A stretch of DNA of 64,000 nucleotides from Nocardia rhamnosiphila NBRC 108938 (GTDB lineage Bacteria > Actinomycetota > Actinomycetes > Mycobacteriales > Mycobacteriaceae). The notes below the pieces were generated by a model, which worked only from the letters and a program-made list of their open reading frames with translations, was not told where the DNA came from and searched no databases. Position numbers and translations under genes: made by a program. Every line of letters begins with the position of its first letter. The stretch's first letter is position 1. Location of the stretch: contig NZ_JOAJ01000011.1 of NCBI RefSeq assembly GCF_000720425.1, forward strand, positions 1 to 64,000, in the 5' to 3' direction. Shown in pieces: positions 50,372 to 60,900 of this stretch.

Positions 50372-50892
50372 GCCACCCAAGGTCTGCACGTTCAGCATCC
50401 GCATTACTTCTGCTGCGATGCGCATTAGGGTCGGACTCATGCGGAGCAGTTCCCGTGGTTGCACTGTGCAGGTCCATCTCCCGCACGGGGATCCCCACGG
50501 CATCAGGATTCTCAGTCGCGCCGGATGGGATGGGTACGTTCTCGCCAGACCGCGAGCCGACGTGGCGGCCGGGGGGCTTCGAGGAGTTAAACAAGTGTGC
50601 AACCGTCATCCTGCTCGGTGCGGCTGCAGACAACCGGACTCGCGTTGGTATCGGCCATGCCGATCCCGCGTCCGACCATCTTCCGATGTTCCGCGCCGAT
50701 CAGCGGTGGACTCAACTGTTCCTGCTCAGTAGGGAACGCGATTTTCCGAAGGTATTGGCTCGCCGGGTCGCCCTGTCGATGGCCGGGGCCGCCCGGCGAA
50801 CCGGACTGGCAGCGGCACGGCGGCCGGCCGACCACCTCTGCCGCCTCGACTTCGTTCGCCGGAGCAGATAATCGCTGGACTACGGCGCGACA
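50372..50892. other. Stretch without a recognised gene
   Basis: 521 bases. Several long frames exist on both strands but all are rich in Arg/Ser/Pro and lack ribosome sites. Nothing recognisable was seen except the probable promoter of the HEPN-like gene at its right end. Confidence 0.4.
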
Positions 50893-52902
50893 ATGGAATT
50901 CATGACCGACGAGATCTCCGGTGACGCGGAAGCGCTCGATGACGCTGCTTCGAACACCGCCGAACCGGGGACGCCGGTGGACATCGATCCTGACGATCAG
51001 CCCGCACCGCCGCAGCCCTACGTGTTCGATCCTTCCCACGTCGAACCCTCAGCGCGTGTGCTCGATGAAGTCTTCGCCACGCTGCGCAGCGGGTGGGAGG
51101 CGTGGGGTGCGGTAGAGAAGACCGTGAAAGAACTCGACGTCACACTTCCTGATTCGTGCCAGCGTGTTCTCGGGCAGATCGCCGCCCGGCCGCTGCGGAT
51201 GGAACCGAAAAACACACCCGGGGCCGAACTGCACACTGCCGCCGGGTTCGGCTTCGGCGCCGCCAGCGCGGCCAGCGCCGACGAACTTGCGTTTTGGACC
51301 GCGTTGATCGACAAGGTGTCCGTGCCCGCCGCCATAGCGCGGCTCGGTGAACTGCTGTTCGCCCGGCGAGCACCCCGTCCGGGTGACTACGCCCGTCGCG
51401 CGGCGCAGGCCTACTTCGACGCAGTGGCCGCAGGCGATTTCGACTATCACGCCACTGTCCACCTGCTGCGGGGATGGTCTCTGGCGCGCCAGCTCAAGGA
51501 CCAGGCCCTCGAGAACACCGCGCTGGAAATGATGACTCGTCGCATCGATACCCTCATGCAGGGCGAGTATCGGCAAAAGCCTGGCGCGGTCTATCCCCTG
51601 CTGCAGGTGCTGTGCCGCACCCCGCGCGACACCTCCCGCGCGCGCAAGCAAAGTGTCCACGCCAGCGCAGTGCTGAGCACACTGGCAGTCAGCGAAACAC
51701 ACGACCATCTCATTGAGGAAACGGCTCGACTGCGGCGCCGCCTCCTAGACTCCAACGCCAGCACCGAGGAACGCGCCGCGGTCGATCTCGACGAGATTCG
51801 CGGATACTGCCGCCGCGCCGATGACGCCCCGCACCCCGCGGTCCGACTGCACTTCCTCGAACGTGCTGCCAAGGCGGCGACCAAGCGCGGCCAGTTAGCC
51901 GAGGCCGACCGCATCACCGCCCTGATGCAGGACATCGACCCCGCTGATCTCGGTATGCAAGTCGTCTCCACGTCGATTCCCATCCCGGCCTGGATACCGG
52001 AGTCCGCGCTCGACCCTTACACCCAGGCATCGACCTGGCACACCGGCGTGGCACTGTTTTGCACCGATCCCTGCGCGCCGACCGGGAGCGTGGCCCAGAA
52101 CCGAGCCATAACCGCAGGGCTCGACAAGACTCTGTCGCGTCTGCTACCCACCGTGCTGCTGGACAAAGGACTCCCGCGGACAACCCTGAGCAGCGACGAG
52201 CTGCAGGACCTGCACGACCTGGCAAGGACCGCCCAGATCTGTGCCAACCAGCAGGGAGCGTTGATGGCCGAAGCACTGTGCCGTATCGCGCAACGCTACG
52301 GCATCCCCGAGCACGAAGAACTCACCACAGTACTGCTCGATCTCGGCGCACTCGATCCGCGCCTCGCCCGCAGCCTGGCCAAGGGCCTCGGCTACTTCTG
52401 GGCCGGTGACTACGAAGCCGCCGTGGCGGTAGTGATCCCCAAGATCGAGACCGCTGCTCGCACGTTACTGCGTGAACTCGACGAACCCACCTTCAAGGTG
52501 CAGATCTCAGAAGTGAAACCCGGCGGCCACATCCAGCTGCACCCGCTGCTACAAGCCCTCGAGAAGGTCGCGCTCGACGAGGACTGGGCCTACTTCCTGC
52601 GCTGGCTGTTACTCGGCCCGGTGGGACGCAATTTGCGCAACGACTACGCCCACGGCCACCTCGATGTGGTCACTCCCACCGACGCGGCGCTGGTGCTTCG
52701 TGCCGCGGCCCTGCTGATCACCGCGACCACTGTCGCTGATGACCTCACTCCCCGGATTCAGGTCGTACCCGCCGCGCCGCTTCCCACCCGAGCCGGCCGA
52801 TTCGCCGAATCGGTTCTGACGCACGCCAAACAGGCCGCCGTCGGCGTCTACACCGCTGCCGAACTACTTCGGCTCCGGCTACGAGCTCGCTACCGGCAGT
52901 AA
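50893..52902 (+). CDS. DUF4209-like protein with HEPN-type R-x4-H motif
   Basis: A 669-aa soluble protein. The N-terminal 45 residues are acidic and disordered. The centre (about 60-500) is helical, with DYARRAAQAYFDAVAAGDFD and AVRLHFLERAAKAATKRGQL. Near residue 575 lies GPVGRNLRNDYAHGHLDVV. This is the DUF4209 signature 'NLR...AHG' and contains R-N-D-Y-A-H, the R-x4-H catalytic motif of HEPN RNases. The C-terminus has a hydrophobic helix (ALVLRAAALLITATTV). HEPN proteins often act as RNases in defence; whether this one cleaves RNA is inferred from the motif. The start could also be ATG 50902. It is convergent with the UDG-like gene, 17 bp apart. Confidence 0.6.
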   Translation: MEFMTDEISGDAEALDDAASNTAEPGTPVDIDPDDQPAPPQPYVFDPSHVEPSARVLDEVFATLRSGWEAWGAVEKTVKELDVTLPDSCQRVLGQIAARPLRMEPKNTPGAELHTAAGFGFGAASAASADELAFWTALIDKVSVPAAIARLGELLFARRAPRPGDYARRAAQAYFDAVAAGDFDYHATVHLLRGWSLARQLKDQALENTALEMMTRRIDTLMQGEYRQKPGAVYPLLQVLCRTPRDTSRARKQSVHASAVLSTLAVSETHDHLIEETARLRRRLLDSNASTEERAAVDLDEIRGYCRRADDAPHPAVRLHFLERAAKAATKRGQLAEADRITALMQDIDPADLGMQVVSTSIPIPAWIPESALDPYTQASTWHTGVALFCTDPCAPTGSVAQNRAITAGLDKTLSRLLPTVLLDKGLPRTTLSSDELQDLHDLARTAQICANQQGALMAEALCRIAQRYGIPEHEELTTVLLDLGALDPRLARSLAKGLGYFWAGDYEAAVAVVIPKIETAARTLLRELDEPTFKVQISEVKPGGHIQLHPLLQALEKVALDEDWAYFLRWLLLGPVGRNLRNDYAHGHLDVVTPTDAALVLRAAALLITATTVADDLTPRIQVVPAAPLPTRAGRFAESVLTHAKQAAVGVYTAAELLRLRLRARYRQ

Positions 52903-52919
52903 TGCTTGCGGCGTTACGC

Positions 52920-53669
52920 CTACCCTCGCTTCGGTCCTGCCGCATGCTTTTTAGCCAGCTCCAGCGTGTCGATCAGCTCCGACCGCCACTGCTCGATCTG
53001 AGCCTGGGATCGCGTGATATAGGCCCTGTCGGCCGTACTGCGGTTGCCGAGCATTCGGACTCGTTTCGCCGTCGTCGGATACATTCGGCGGAATCCGTCC
53101 CAACCCTCTTTGGCGTCTTCACCGAACGCGACGACCACCCGCAACTCCGGCAGAAGGTCGAACAAGTCCCGTAGAAGCGGGAATCCCACTGCCATGTGAT
53201 TACGCCGCTCGGTAGCGGGCTTGTCGGACAGACCACGCATATACCACGGATAGATCTTCCAAGCCACGCAGTTGTCTGCTGGAAGTCCTGCTGCCACGAT
53301 CCCTTCACCGAGACGTTCAGCAGCGCCGTCGGGGTTGCGGAGCGACAGGAATCCGGATCCACCCTGCGCCGGGTCGGTTCCCTTACCTGGAGACAGATTC
53401 AGCAGTAGTACCCGTGCCTCGCGCCCTCCGAACTCGGGCGACACATACGGAACGAAACCGTTTTGCTTTGAACGCAATGAATCGACGAACCGATTCAGGT
53501 CGGCTACGTGATCATCCCACTGGTGCTCGCGCAGGGAATGCCACGGCCGGAGCTGACCCAGCACGCTCCCGATAAATCGCCGACCTGCAGCTGCCTGTGA
53601 CACCGCAGCCGCACGGATACGCCCTGCGGCGGCACCGAGATCCCCGTGCTTCCGCGCCCATCCGTTCAC
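52920..53669 (-). CDS. Uracil-DNA-glycosylase-superfamily protein
   Basis: A 249-aa protein from GTG 53669, which overlaps the stop of the nuclease-EVE gene (GTGA), so the two are translationally coupled. The core has VLLLNLSPGKGTDPAQGGSG, DNCVAWKIYPWYMRGLSDKP and LLPELRVVVAFGEDAKEGWD, the last matching the 'vv.fG..A...w' strand of UDG-fold enzymes. The motif-1 water-activating residue cannot be identified with certainty. It may excise a modified or deaminated base, or only bind it. Tight coupling to an EVE-nuclease suggests joint action on modified DNA; that is inference. Confidence 0.6.
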   Translation of the reverse strand: MNGWARKHGDLGAAAGRIRAAAVSQAAAGRRFIGSVLGQLRPWHSLREHQWDDHVADLNRFVDSLRSKQNGFVPYVSPEFGGREARVLLLNLSPGKGTDPAQGGSGFLSLRNPDGAAERLGEGIVAAGLPADNCVAWKIYPWYMRGLSDKPATERRNHMAVGFPLLRDLFDLLPELRVVVAFGEDAKEGWDGFRRMYPTTAKRVRMLGNRSTADRAYITRSQAQIEQWRSELIDTLELAKKHAAGPKRG

Positions 53670-54742
53670 TCGCCGACCTCGAAAGCCTCGGCGAGACGCT
53701 GCAGCGTGAATGGGTGTCTCAACTTGGTGACCACGTTCTGGTTGGCATACATTCCCTTCACCCATACCGCCTGTGTGCGTTTACGAGCGTCGATCCATCG
53801 GATACGAACGAGGTACTCACTGAGCGCGGGGTCATCCGCATCCTCGTCCATTTCAGCGGCTCGCAGTGGCGCCTGGAGTATCGGTATCGTCCGGCCGTCG
53901 ACCTGGACCTCGAATTCCGTGACGGGCACCGCGGTCGCCTCGACCTCGCCGACACCGACATATCCGGTCGACGGAATCGCGGCCCACACCCGGGCGCCCG
54001 GAGACAGGTTCATCATCGCTTTGCGGTACTTGTCGCCGTGTCCCGCCGACACGAATCCGTATGCACGCATGTCGTCCCAGTTGCGGTGCCTGCTCTCGCC
54101 GACGGCGACATAGTAGTCGAGCCCGTTCCACGGAGGCTGCTTCTTTGCTCCGGTTCCACTGGAAGCGGACTCGATATCTGGGTTGCTGAGCCACGACCGT
54201 GCCAGGTATTCCCGGTTGTCGTCGCGCAGGTACTGGAAGAACAGCACATTGATCGGCACACCGTAGCCACGGACATACTCCACGATCTGAGCCGTGCTTG
54301 TATCCATGCCGGTCGCCACGATGACCAGGTAGTGGGCAGAGTTCAACGTCTCCGGCACATCGGTTTCGAAGTGATCCGTGAACGCGGAGTCGAAGTCCTG
54401 CCCCTGATGGTGCTTTCCATAGAGGTCACGGATAGCGTCGTACGACAGACCTTGCACCCAGAACCCGTACTCGAGCGCCTGCGCGACCACGTCTCGCGGC
54501 GTCTTGTCCTTCTTCAACTCGATGACATGTAGATCGCCCAGCGCGTCCATCGCGAGCAGATCGACCCGCTTGCCGTAGTCGGTGACAACCTGGCGGCCGA
54601 TGATCAGGAGGGTGCCGGAGCCCAGGATCTCCGAGCGGTTCTCCAGAATTTCCTCCAGCCGGTCTTCCGACGCGATTGCACTCGATGCAACCGGGCGAAC
54701 ATCTCCACCGTCCAGCCGCCACAGCCCGAACTTCACGTGCAT
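53666..54742 (-). CDS. PD-(D/E)XK nuclease fused to EVE-like reader domain
   Basis: A 358-aa protein. The start at MHVKFGLWRLDGGDVRPVAS is chosen because relatives begin there; the frame is open to 54817. Residues 1-120 are NucS/DUF91-like, with VVTDYGKRVDLLAMD and DLHVIELKKDKTPRDVVAQA (D ... E-x-K), a complete nuclease motif. Residues from about 200 form an EVE/PUA-like fold: YYVAVGESRHRNWDDMRAYG, FVSAGHGDKY, NLSPGARVWAAIPSTGYVGV, GEVEA. EVE domains read modified cytosines, and nuclease-EVE fusions are predicted type IV restriction enzymes. It is translationally coupled to the UDG-like gene and divergent from the large helicase. Confidence 0.65.
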   Translation of the reverse strand: MHVKFGLWRLDGGDVRPVASSAIASEDRLEEILENRSEILGSGTLLIIGRQVVTDYGKRVDLLAMDALGDLHVIELKKDKTPRDVVAQALEYGFWVQGLSYDAIRDLYGKHHQGQDFDSAFTDHFETDVPETLNSAHYLVIVATGMDTSTAQIVEYVRGYGVPINVLFFQYLRDDNREYLARSWLSNPDIESASSGTGAKKQPPWNGLDYYVAVGESRHRNWDDMRAYGFVSAGHGDKYRKAMMNLSPGARVWAAIPSTGYVGVGEVEATAVPVTEFEVQVDGRTIPILQAPLRAAEMDEDADDPALSEYLVRIRWIDARKRTQAVWVKGMYANQNVVTKLRHPFTLQRLAEAFEVGE

Positions 54743-54914
54743 GAGCCGGGACCATACCGAAACCCCCGACATCGAGGAGGCGATCCGCTGATGAACTGTC
54801 CTGAGTGAGATACGCATGGGAAACGTGACGTGTAACGCAATCTGGACCTGTTGCGAAAAGATCGGTGGTCAGTGCTGGGCACCGGCACGATAAGACCTTC
54901 AGATCATTCTAAAA

Positions 54915-57900
54915 ATGAAGTGGCAGGCGCAGGTGACAGCTTCGACCGGTGTGGGGGCGCGGGATTCGGACCCGCTGCGGAACAAGATAGAGGCATGGAG
55001 CCGATCGCTGATCGACCTGGGCGGGCGAAACCGGCTCCTGCACTTCCGGGAGACCACGACGACCCTGCGGATCCAGGAGCCGCCGACCCAAACCTTGCTC
55101 GCCGGGCTCGGCCGCGGGTGGCCGTTCGCGTCTCTGGCCGACGACCCGGACGATGACGAGTCCGAACCTCGACCTCGTCCGGCGGATGCCGGGCACGGCA
55201 TCCTCACCCAGAAGAACACCCAGCAGCAGCTCGACCGCGCGCTGCGCAGCTTGCAGACCAAGACGACGCAGATATTCAACGACTACGGCCTGTGGGTGCT
55301 CCAACTCGGCGTCGGGATGGTCGTATGGCGTGACGAAGGCGCGACTGTCGACTCCCGCGCTCCCCTACTCCTGTTCCCGGTGCGGATCGTCAAAACCGAG
55401 GATGGACGTCGGCGGCTCGAGTTCCGTGACGACGAAGAGGCCAAGCACAATCCGGCTCTTCATGTGAAGCTGGAGCAGCTGGAACTGAATTGGAGTGCGG
55501 TTCGTTCGATCGAGCCGGCGCCGGAGACTGTGGAATCGATCTTCGAGGCGGCGCGCCGGGCGGTGGCGCAGAAACCTGGCTGGAAGATCGACTCGGAGCA
55601 GGTCGTGCTCGGGTTGTTCACCTCCCACAAGGAGGCCATGTATCAGGATCTGCGCGATAACGTCGACAATGTCGCGGCGAGCGAGCTGATCCGGACAATC
55701 GGCTCCACACCGGGGTCCGCGCTGGTCTCCGACCGTTTCGACTTCGAGATGGTTCCGCAGGAACTGATCGATGTGGCGCAACCACCGGAAGAGGCGCCGC
55801 TGGTTCTCGACGCCGACGGGTCCCAACGACAGGCCGTGATCGCGGCGATGGAGGGTCGCTCGTTCGTCCTGGATGGACCGCCGGGGACCGGTAAGAGCCA
55901 GACGATCACCAATATCATCGCGGCCTTGCTGTATTCGGGTAACACCGTGCTGTTCGTCAGTGAAAAGGCCGCGGCACTGGATGTGGTGCTGAACAGGCTG
56001 AATTCTGTGGGTCTGGGATCGTTCGTGCTCGCCCTCCACAGTCACAACACGACCCGAAAGGCCGTCGTACACGAACTGGGACGGGTGCTGACCGAGGAAC
56101 CGGTCGCGCCACCGCTGTCGGAGTCGGACATCCGAAACGCACAGCAGGCACGAGAACAACTCGGTGCCTATGCCTCGGCGATGAACGATATTCGTAAACC
56201 CCTCGGCCTCTCACTGCACGACGCGATCGGTCGGACCGGCCTTCTCGGTCACGCTCACGACGGCCGCCACTTGCTTCCGGCCACGTTCAACATCCACACC
56301 CTGGCCGCCGACACCCTCGAGGACATCTTGGACTTGATGTCCACCGTTGCCGCGCACTGGGACACTGTCACCGCGGCCGATTTCGCCTGGAGTGAGCTGC
56401 AGGCGCAGCCTATCGATGGGCTGAACGCACTGCGTAAGGCAGTGGCAGCACTTCGCGAAACGCAGTCGGACGCCGCGCGCTACAGCCGCCTGAACTGCGG
56501 AAACGGGCCCTTCGAACCGAGCAGCATGGAACGTCTGATCGCCCTGCTCGCGCTGGTGCCTGCCCGCCACGCCATTCCCCCGTCGTGGTTGACAATGCCG
56601 GAGAAGCAGTTCGGTTCGGAGGTCACGACACCGGTCGACGGGTTCCTCCACCGCCTGCGCGGACTCCAGCAGAAGGTCGACGCAGCAGTCGACACCGTCG
56701 GCGAACGCTGGCAGGAAATGCCCGAACGACTGCAACCCCATCCGAGCTCCGCAGAACGAGAACTCGCGAAACTGCAGCCGGTGGCCGTCGACCTGCAACC
56801 ACTGACAGCCCGGCACGCGAACAAACTTGCCTCGGCGTTCGAGCGTATCGCGGACGAACTCGATTCGGCATACACCGACTTGACAGTGGTTGCCGAGACC
56901 CTGGGAATGCCGGCCATTGCCCGATTCGATCACGCTTCGAGCCTCTGCGAGCTGGCCGGCTTCGCCGCCTCGCCGAACCGTCCGCTCGCCGAGTGGCTGG
57001 TGCCCGAGGGCAGCCGATCGGCCGAAGGTGCCGCGGTTCACGCTCTCGCCGAGGCGATCGTCGATTTCACGGCCCGCCGTGATCACGTAGTGAAAGCCCG
57101 CGAGCTCGCTGCCCGCACCGCCGGGCCCGGCTGGTCGAACCTGCCTGCGTCGCTGCTCGCCGACCGACCGGTCAACGAGCAGGACCTCGGAGAACTGAGC
57201 CCTGCGGGCCTGTCGCTCGAGAACCTCGAGCACGAGGAGATTGTGACGATCGCCGACCGCTTCGAGGTTGCCGCGCATCGGCTCGACGCCGCGCACCGCC
57301 ACGGTCGTAGCCTGGCCAAACTACTCCAGATCAGCGTTCCGGACAGCACTGCGGCAGCCGAGGCCATCGTTCGGCTGGTGCAATCGAGTACATCGACCAA
57401 TCGCGCATTGGCGGGCTGGCTCGTTCCGGGAACGCTCGAACAGGTTCGTGCTGCCGAGCAAGCGATCGTCGCAGCGGAGCAGAAACTGCGCGAAGCAGAA
57501 CGCGCTGCTCGGGAATGGTTCGTGCCCGAGGTCGTCCATGCCGCCGATTTTCCCGACCTTGTCGGCCGCATCGAGTCATCGACGGGGTTCTTCGCCGCAC
57601 TGTCCAAACAAGCCCGCGAAGACCGCAAGCTGGCCGGAACGCTCAGCAACGGTGGGTCCTGGCAGAAGGACCTCAAGGACAAGTTGCCCGCGGCACTCGC
57701 CTGGCACCGGGCGCACGCTGCCTTCCGCGATTCGCTCGAGTCCCACTCGGCACTACTCGGCAGGTATGTCGCAGGTGAACAACCAGATCTGCAAGCACTG
57801 GCGGAAGCGATCCGGCATGCCGAGGAGATTCACCAGGTCGCGGCGACCGCCTTGGCGGACCCGAATCAGCAATCCCTGATCGCCGGCCAGCTTTGCGACG

Positions 57901-60900
57901 GGAACTCACCGACAGAGAAGGCGCTCGAGCACACCGCAGCGCTGGACACCGCACTGCGTGGCTGGCGGCACGACCTCGTATGGCACGTTCTCAGCCCATT
58001 CGCCGCGTCACTGGCCCAGCAATCTCTCGTCACAGCTGCCGAGTGGCTTCGTGCGCACGAGCAGCCGCTCCGCCGAGCCGCGCACGTGATGGAGACCGTC
58101 ACGCGGATCGGCGGTGCCAAGCACGACCCCCGCACTCCTCCCGTACTGGAGGACACACGTAACGCATTGGCACACGCACTGCAGGCACAGCAGCTGAGCA
58201 GCGAATTCGAGGCCGCGACCGAGGCAGATCGACGCGTTCTGCGCGCGTGGTACGACGGTCTCGAGACAGATATCGGCACCGTAGGTCAAGGACCCGCCGA
58301 CCACACCGCGGATGCCGACTGCGCGAAACTGCTACGTAAGGCTGTGGCGTCGGCAAGAGCGCGGGCACGCGACGAATCCGCCGACCTGCGTCTCCTGGGT
58401 CGCTACGGAACGGAACTCGATACCGCAGCACTCACGCAGGCCCTTCATGCCACCCGCCGAATCGAGCGGCTGGCCGACGAAGCTCTCACTGCCCCGGAGA
58501 GCCGTGAACTGCTCGTTGCCGCACTCGCCGATGGTCAGCGATCACCAGCGGACCTGCTACGGCGCGCGGGACGGATCCAGAGTGTGCTCAAAACGTGGAA
58601 CCATCATCTCGGACAGCCTGAATTGCGCTCGGTATCCGCGGAATTGCGCGAGTGCACATTCGAGGAAGCTGCTCGGTGGCATCGCACTCACGTACCTTGC
58701 TTACGCGACGCCGCTGACTATATCCAGGACGTTGTCCGCGTCGATGGACGCGAAGCGGAGCCAACCCTCCGAGAAGCGCGTGCTGCTGTGGAATCCGTTG
58801 TCGGCGCACGGGCCGCACGTCAACGGTTCGAGAAGAACGAAACAGAAGATCGCGTCCTCCTCGGCGATCTCTATGCTGGGGGTGAGACCGACCGCGACAA
58901 GGTCGTGTCCGCGATGGACTGGGCACGAAAGGCTCGCCGAACCAACCGCCGTCCGCTGACCGAAGAGGCCGCCCTCGAACTGCTCACGATTCCGGCGGAC
59001 CCCGAAGTGGCCGAGCGGTTCCGTCGTTGGCACACCGCTGCCGGCGAACTGCAGTCATGCTTCGACGGGGAGCGGGCACAACAACTGGCAACGGCTTTCG
59101 ACAAGTCCTTCCAGGCTGCGGGCGGCGAATTGGCCCGCCTCGACGCCGACCAGAATGGGCCGCATCTGTGGAACGGACACCGAGACACCCTGCGCCTGCT
59201 GGCAAAGCACGACCTCGCGGAGCTTCCGGCGAGGCTCGGCCGAGAAGGTGCACCGGCCGGCCTGTTCCGCGAATCCATCGAACGTGCGCTGCTTTCCGCA
59301 TGGATCGAGCACCATTTCTCCACTGACCAAAGGCTCGAACCGCACTTCGCGCTGGACCGGGACCGCTTGGTCCAGCGATTCCAAGACGCGGACGTCCAAC
59401 TGGCAACTGTTGCCCAGTCGATGGTCATCGAGTCGTGCAACAGTCGCCGGCCGCGAGGTACCGCGGGCGGGCAGGCAGCGATCATCAGAAACGAGGCAGA
59501 GAAGAAGACACGGCATATGCCCGTGCGCAGGCTTCTCGACGAAGCCGCTGAGGTCGTGCAGCGGATCAAGCCGTGCTTCATGATGAGCCCGTTGACCGTC
59601 AGCCAGTTCCTGCCGACCGACTTCCGATTCGATGTGGTCATCTTCGATGAGGCGTCACAGGTGCTACCACAGGACGCGGTGAACTCCATTTACCGCGGGG
59701 ATGCCCTCATCGTCGCCGGTGATCAGAAGCAGCTGCCGCCCACCTCGTTCTTCTCGATCGCGGAGGGCTCCGACGACGAGTGGACCGAGGAAGGCACCGA
59801 CGTCTTCGAGTCGATCCTCGACGAGTGCAAGGCCAGCGGAGGCTTCCGGGACCTACCCCTGCGGTGGCATTACCGCAGTCGGCACGAGAACCTCATCGCC
59901 TTCAGTAACCACGAATTCTATGACTCCGGAATGGTCACATTCCCCGGCGCACTGGAACACGGCAACGATGTGGGCGTCGAGTTCTTCCCGGTCGACGGTG
60001 TCTACGATCGAGGCGGGCGGCGGGACAACCCGATCGAAGCGAAACATATCGCGGCACGGGTCGTTCACCACTTCGAGACTCGCCCGCTCCAATCGCTCGG
60101 CGTGGTGGCGTTGTCCAAGAATCAGGCGGATGCGATCTCCACTGCAGTCGAGCGCGCTATCGCAGACCGGCCGGAGTTGCGTGACCTCGTCAACGACGAC
60201 GACCGGCTCGACGGTTTCTTCGTCAAGAACCTCGAATCCGTCCAGGGTGACGAGCGCGACGTGATCATCCTGTCGATCGGATACGGCCCCGACGACACAG
60301 GCAAACTGCGTTCACAATTCGGACCCGTCAACAAGGAGGGCGGCTGGCGACGTCTGAACGTCGCCATCACCCGTGCTCGCCGGCGAATGGAAGTAGTCGC
60401 ATCGTTCCGCGGTGGGCAACTCCCCGATAGCGCGAACCGCAGTGTTCAAGCGCTCAAACGTTTCCTGCACTATGCCGAGTTCGGTCCCCGAACTCTGACG
60501 ATCGAGGATGCCGACCCGGAGGCGCTGCCCGAGAGTCCCTTCGAGGAAGACGTCCTGAATGTGCTTCGCGGTTGGGGCTACCGGGTCCAACCCCAGGTCG
60601 GTGTCGCGGGCTACCGCATCGACATGGCCGTCCGACATCCGAACTTGCCCGGGATGTACGCGATCGGAATCGAATGCGACGGCGCCATGTATCACTCCTC
60701 TCGAGTGGCACGGGATCGGGATCGGCTGCGTCAGGAAGTTCTCGAGAATCTCGGTTGGACTCTGCATCGAATCTGGGGCACCGACTGGTATCGCAACCGG
60801 AAGGACGCGATCGCCCGCCTGCGAGAAGCGGTGCAGCAGGCATGCGAGAACGATCCCGTACCGGTGCCGCAGACACCGGCCGCGACCGCGCCGCCGGCAC

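Noticed and set aside
50236..50871. 211-aa plus-strand frame
   Set aside because: Arg/Pro-rich composition, overlaps the 30-aa peptide gene, no ribosome site.
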